A DNA stretch of 35,487 nt from an uncultured Mailhella sp. GTDB taxonomy: Bacteria; Desulfobacterota; Desulfovibrionia; Desulfovibrionales; Desulfovibrionaceae. How positions within the stretch are numbered: the stretch's first letter is position 1; each line of letters opens with the position of its first letter. The notes under the pieces were generated by a model. It was given only the letters and a program-made list of their open reading frames with translations. It ran no database searches and was not told the origin of the DNA. This document shows positions 32,488 to 35,487 of this stretch, one piece after another. The position numbers and the translations under genes were made by a program. The stretch is from assembly GCA_944322695.1 (NCBI GenBank), contig CALUPQ010000111.1:1-35487 (forward strand), given 5' to 3'.

Positions 32488-33336
32488 ATGGTTGTCTCCT
32501 CCATACTCACACTTACCGGTCTCGGTTTCGCCGCCGCCGCCATGCTTTCCGTCGCTTCCCGCGTGTTCGCCGTTTATGAGGACCCGAGGGTGGAAAAAGT
32601 CACCGGCACGCTTCCCGGCGCCAACTGCGGCGGCTGCGGCTATGCAGGCTGTGAAGGCTACGCCAACGCCGTGGTCAACGACCCGTCCATTCCCCCCAAC
32701 CTCTGCGTGGTAGGCGGAGCCAAAACGGCCTCCGCCATCGGTACGCTCACCGGCAAGCTCACCACGGAAATGGAACCCTTGTGCGCCTATCGCCGCTGCG
32801 ACAAGAACGCCGGCCAGGTCGCCCAGCGTTTCGACTACAAGGGCATTCCCTCCTGTGCCGCGGCCGCGGCCCTGCATCACGGCTCCGACCAGTGCGGCTT
32901 CTCCTGCCTCGGCTTCGGCGACTGCGTGAAGGAATGCCTTACCGAAGGCCTGCGCATCGAGAATTACATCGTCGTGGTCAATGAACAGATGTGCGTAGGC
33001 TGCGGCAAATGCGTGAAGGTCTGCCCCAGAGACGTGCTCCAGCTCATTCCCAAAAGAGCGCGCGTGGCCATCACCTGCTCCACCAAGGACAAGCTCAAGG
33101 CCGTCATGGACGTGTGCAAGGTGGGCTGCATCCACTGCGGCAAATGCGTCAAGACCTGCCCCGCCAAGGCCATCACCATGGACAACGACCGCATTCAGAT
33201 TGACCAGAAGGCCTGCCTTGAATACGGCGGCGCCTGCGGCCAGGCATGCGCTGCGGCCTGTCCCCGCGACATTCTGCGTCTGCGTCCCGGCGCTCTGCCC
33301 TGCCCCACGGAAGAAGAACAGAAAAAGGCCGGATAG
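32488..33336 (+). CDS. rnfB: Rnf complex subunit RnfB (polyferredoxin)
   Basis: The 282-residue protein starts with one membrane segment (about residues 5-28) and then a 4Fe-4S domain of the FS type with C47, C50, C55 and C73 (NCGGCGYAGCEGYA). The rest is a polyferredoxin. A CGFSCLGFGDCVKEC region is followed by CVGCGKCVKVCP, CIHCGKCVKTCP and a further Cys-rich CLEYGGACGQACAAACP. This is the long RnfB form with several more cysteines than short enterobacterial RsxB. It accepts electrons from (or gives them to) soluble ferredoxin on the cytoplasmic face. The ATG at 32488 has an AAGGACG-type site. It lies 60 bp after rnfA and 42 bp before apbE. Confidence 0.95.
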   Translation: MVVSSILTLTGLGFAAAAMLSVASRVFAVYEDPRVEKVTGTLPGANCGGCGYAGCEGYANAVVNDPSIPPNLCVVGGAKTASAIGTLTGKLTTEMEPLCAYRRCDKNAGQVAQRFDYKGIPSCAAAAALHHGSDQCGFSCLGFGDCVKECLTEGLRIENYIVVVNEQMCVGCGKCVKVCPRDVLQLIPKRARVAITCSTKDKLKAVMDVCKVGCIHCGKCVKTCPAKAITMDNDRIQIDQKACLEYGGACGQACAAACPRDILRLRPGALPCPTEEEQKKAG

Positions 33337-33378
33337 ACTCCGCTCCGTACCTCTTATCGCCGCTTTCACGAGGTTTTC

Positions 33379-34359
33379 ATGCTCACCCGCCGCTTTCTTC
33401 TCAAGGCCATGGCTGCCGCCGCTGCCATGACCGCCCTTCCCCGCCCCGCCCTTGCGCTGGGAAAGTCGTCTTCTCCCATGACGGAGACAAGGCTCATGAT
33501 GGGGACATTCGTCACCATCAAAATCGCCGGAACGTCACCGATGCAAGCGGCCGACGCCTTCGGTGAAGCCTTCACCCGCATGGCGGAATTGGAGAACACA
33601 CTCACACGCTTCGACAGCGCTTCCCCCCTCGGCCATCTCAACGCCTCGGGCGTTCTGCACGACGCACCGGCGGCGCTCTTGAAGGTGACGTCAGCCTCCG
33701 CACGAATGCACGACCTCACGGCGGGAGCCTTCGACCCCACGGTTCTCCCGATGCTGGAACTCATGGAAAAAAACGCCGGAGCCGCCCTCACCTCCCAGGA
33801 TATGGCCGAAGCCGCGGAACTTGTGGGCATGAACCATGTGAGCATGGAAGGCCGCAGCATACGCCTTACGAGAAGCGGCATGAAAATGAGCCTGGACGGC
33901 ATAGCCAAGGGCTATATTGCCGATGAAGGGGCACGCGCGCTTCGTGCGGCCGGAGTGAAGAACTTTCTCATCAATGCCGGTGGCGACATCGTGGCTCAGG
34001 GGGACAAGGCCGGGAGCCCCTGGCGTGTTGCCGTGGAGAACCCGGATAAATACAAGGGCAACACGGAATACCTCGCCACCCGCACGCTGACCAACGAGGC
34101 CATGGCCACTTCCGGCATCTACGAGAATATTCTTGATGCTCAGGGAACGCGACACCATCTGCTGAATCCGGCCACAGGCCGCTGCACCACGTTGCCCGGA
34201 GCCAGCGTAGTCGCTCCCTCGGCCATGGAGGCGGACGCGCTTGCCACTGCGCTCTGCGTGCTTTCCAGCCCCGTGGAGCTCGTGGAAAGCCTTCCCCAAA
34301 CAGCCTGCCTCATCAGCCTGCCGCAGGGACGCACCCGCCGGTCCAGCCGCTGGGGATAA
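33379..34359 (+). CDS. apbE: FAD:protein FMN transferase ApbE
   Basis: The 326-residue protein has an N-terminal twin-arginine-like signal (TRRFLLKAMAAAAAMTALPRPALA), so it acts in the periplasm. The ApbE fold shows TRLMMGTFVTIKIAG, LTRFDSASPLGHLNASG, LTAGAFDPTV, SLDGIAKGYIADEGA, NFLINAGGDIVAQG, MATSGIYEN and HHLLNPATGR; the last blocks supply FAD and magnesium ligands. It transfers FMN from FAD to threonine of RnfG (and RnfD where the motif exists). Its place at the end of the rnf operon fits that job. The terminator at 34497-34529 ends the transcript. Confidence 0.95.
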   Translation: MLTRRFLLKAMAAAAAMTALPRPALALGKSSSPMTETRLMMGTFVTIKIAGTSPMQAADAFGEAFTRMAELENTLTRFDSASPLGHLNASGVLHDAPAALLKVTSASARMHDLTAGAFDPTVLPMLELMEKNAGAALTSQDMAEAAELVGMNHVSMEGRSIRLTRSGMKMSLDGIAKGYIADEGARALRAAGVKNFLINAGGDIVAQGDKAGSPWRVAVENPDKYKGNTEYLATRTLTNEAMATSGIYENILDAQGTRHHLLNPATGRCTTLPGASVVAPSAMEADALATALCVLSSPVELVESLPQTACLISLPQGRTRRSSRWG

Positions 34360-34496
34360 GGTACAGGAGGTTCTAGGGGAGACGGGAGGCAAGTACGCTT
34401 GCTCTTCCTGCCAGACATCTTCTAATCCGCACTTTTCCGGTGCTGATAAGGGAAAGCTCTGCCATATTCGAAGCACCTGCCGATTTCATTTTTACG

Positions 34497-34529
34497 GAGC
34501 GATTCATGGGGCCATGAATCGCTCTTTTT
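34497..34529 (+). terminator. Intrinsic terminator of the rnf operon
   Basis: GAGCGATTCATGG (34497-34509) pairs perfectly with CCATGAATCGCTC (34512-34524), followed by TTTTTA. It is about 140 bp past the apbE stop. Confidence 0.88.
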
Positions 34530-35238
34530 ATGCCCTCGTCAGCCACTGTGTGCAAACTCTTTCGGGTACAGAATCTTCTTTCTGAAGAAGAGGATGCACT
34601 AATTTCGGGGCAAAGGATAGCGGTCCGCGTGTTCAGCCGGCAATGCGCTTTCCCCTACCACAATACTCTGAATTCTTTCCGCCAAATCCGTATCCCAGAT
34701 GCCTGCAGGGCGAACAGGGAAAAACGGGCTGCCGCAAGGCAGATGTCTTCAGTCTGTTTTCCGACAAAACAAAGGGGATGCGAAAAGCCGCGCCAAGGAC
34801 GAGTTACGGCAAAGAGCTCCATGTCGTCCGAAGCATCTGAAACGTACTACAGCGCAAGCCCGTTTTCCATCACGGCAACGAGGTGCTCCTATTTCGAAGC
34901 CGCGGACAGATAGCAGAGGACCAGTCCGTCGCCCTCAAGTACGGCAAGTCGCACGTGTGCTGAAGGATGCGGAATGAACCGCACAGCTTCTTCTAATTCT
35001 CCGACAGGAGCCTCACTATTTTCTCATAGTCTTTAACAACGCATCAAAAAAAGAAAAAAATATGTCCAGTCCATAGATTCGTGTATTCTATCATTCTGTT
35101 TTTATATCTAGAATATATATCATCATCTGACGACATAAATGCCATTTAATCACCACCATTTTATTTTTCTTTCAACATTTGTGAAAAATCAAGGCTCTTG
35201 ACTAGCTGAAAGGACCTAAAAAGGTTATCTGGTTAGTC
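34530..35238. other. Gene-free stretch between the rnf terminator and the transposase
   Basis: About 710 bp without a supported gene. Frames at 34530-34913, 34643-34840 and 34699-34977 are short, overlap each other and have no recognisable motif. From about 34990 onward base composition turns strongly AT-rich, unlike the rest of the window, and continues into the transposase gene. An imperfect inverted repeat TGACTA (35199-35204) / TAGTCA (35234-35239) lies just before the transposase ATG. The left end of the insertion element must lie in this AT-rich part, but I cannot fix it without the right end. Confidence 0.5.
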
Positions 35239-35487
35239 ATGGCAATGAAAAACAAGTATGCGTATCGTTCAAGAATTTCTGAGGCAAAAATTCGGCAACT
35301 TGTGAAGCTTTTTTCTGTCGATTTGACGGCTTCTCAGATTGCAGAATTGTCTGGTGTCAACCGTAATACCGTTAACCGCTATGTGTCGGCTTTCAGGGAA
35401 AGAATTGCCCGATACTGTGAAGCGGAATCTCCTGTAAAAGGTGAGATTGAAGTCGATGAAAGCTACTTCGGAGCACGACGTGTTCGA
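35199..35487 (+). mobile_element. Left part of an IS1595-family insertion element (boundaries uncertain)
   Basis: The transposase gene and the AT-rich DNA in front of it indicate an insertion sequence entering from the right edge. The terminal inverted repeat and target duplication cannot be recognised because the other end is outside the window; the start given is the beginning of the small inverted repeat before the gene and is approximate. Confidence 0.5.
35239..35487 (+). CDS. IS1595/ISXO2-type transposase, N-terminal part (truncated by window end)
   Basis: An 83-codon frame runs off the right edge. It starts MAMKNKYAYRSRISEAKIRQ, contains a helix-turn-helix (TASQIAELSGVNRNTVNRYVSAFR, about residues 30-53), and then GEIEVDESYFGARR. 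This DESYFG block is the first catalytic aspartate region of the ISXO2-like DDE domain in IS1595-family transposases. Codon use is A/T-rich compared with the neighbouring chromosomal genes, pointing to recent arrival. Whether the element is complete cannot be judged from this window. Confidence 0.85.
   Translation, partial: MAMKNKYAYRSRISEAKIRQLVKLFSVDLTASQIAELSGVNRNTVNRYVSAFRERIARYCEAESPVKGEIEVDESYFGARRVR

Noticed and set aside
34530..34977. Three overlapping short plus-strand frames
   Set aside because: None has a motif or good ribosome site; overlapping frames in the same stretch argue against coding.

Overview
The window reads as a chromosomal segment of a moderately GC-rich sulfate-reducer-like deltaproteobacterium, most likely a member of the Desulfovibrionaceae (inference). 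The main support is a complete Rnf operon in the order decaheme cytochrome c - rnfC - rnfD - rnfG - rnfE - rnfA - rnfB - apbE, the arrangement I know from Desulfovibrio. The accompanying molbindin, DUF368, Hsp20 and LplA genes fit the same group.

Layout. Positions 1-12 kb hold housekeeping and stress genes in short units: the 3' end of ychF, a DUF533 membrane-associated protein, a cardiolipin synthase, a ferredoxin-nitroreductase fusion overlapping a DUF368 lipid-carrier translocase, an unrecognised integral membrane protein, an Hsp20 chaperone with a long structured leader, a molbindin, NAD-dependent DNA ligase, lipoate-protein ligase and a YfcE-type phosphodiesterase.

Positions 12.0-26.6 kb hold one tight minus-strand operon of 14 genes, many overlapping by ATGA, ending in a good intrinsic terminator at 11975-12004. 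Its first five genes (rfbF, rfbG, rfbH, an SDR and a ThDP enzyme) look like a CDP-3,6-dideoxyhexose pathway extended to a two-carbon-branched sugar, as in yersiniose synthesis. The next three (neuD-, neuB- and neuC-like) make a nonulosonic (sialic-type) acid. The last six (DUF1796, acyltransferase-3, DUF6270-like SGNH protein and three glycosyltransferase-type proteins) would assemble or decorate the glycan. No CMP-nonulosonate synthetase, E3 reductase, flippase or polymerase gene is visible here. An AT-rich, roughly 830-bp gap lies upstream of the operon.

Positions 27.4-34.4 kb hold the plus-strand Rnf operon, closed by a terminator at 34497-34529. It would couple ferredoxin oxidation or reduction to ion translocation. 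RnfC has lost the glycine-rich nucleotide-binding loop and RnfD the usual flavinylation threonine context, while a decaheme cytochrome precedes them. This suggests electrons go to the periplasmic cytochrome c pool rather than only to NAD. After about 880 bp without a convincing gene, the window ends inside an IS1595/ISXO2-type transposase.

Non-coding signals of interest are a possible bistable, start-codon-sequestering leader on hsp20, inverted repeats framing the -10 boxes of lplA and the rnf operon, a hairpin abutting the yfcE ribosome site, and a C9 homopolymer upstream of an unknown membrane protein. No tRNA, rRNA or CRISPR array was found. All function calls rest on motif recognition by eye; no database search was run.
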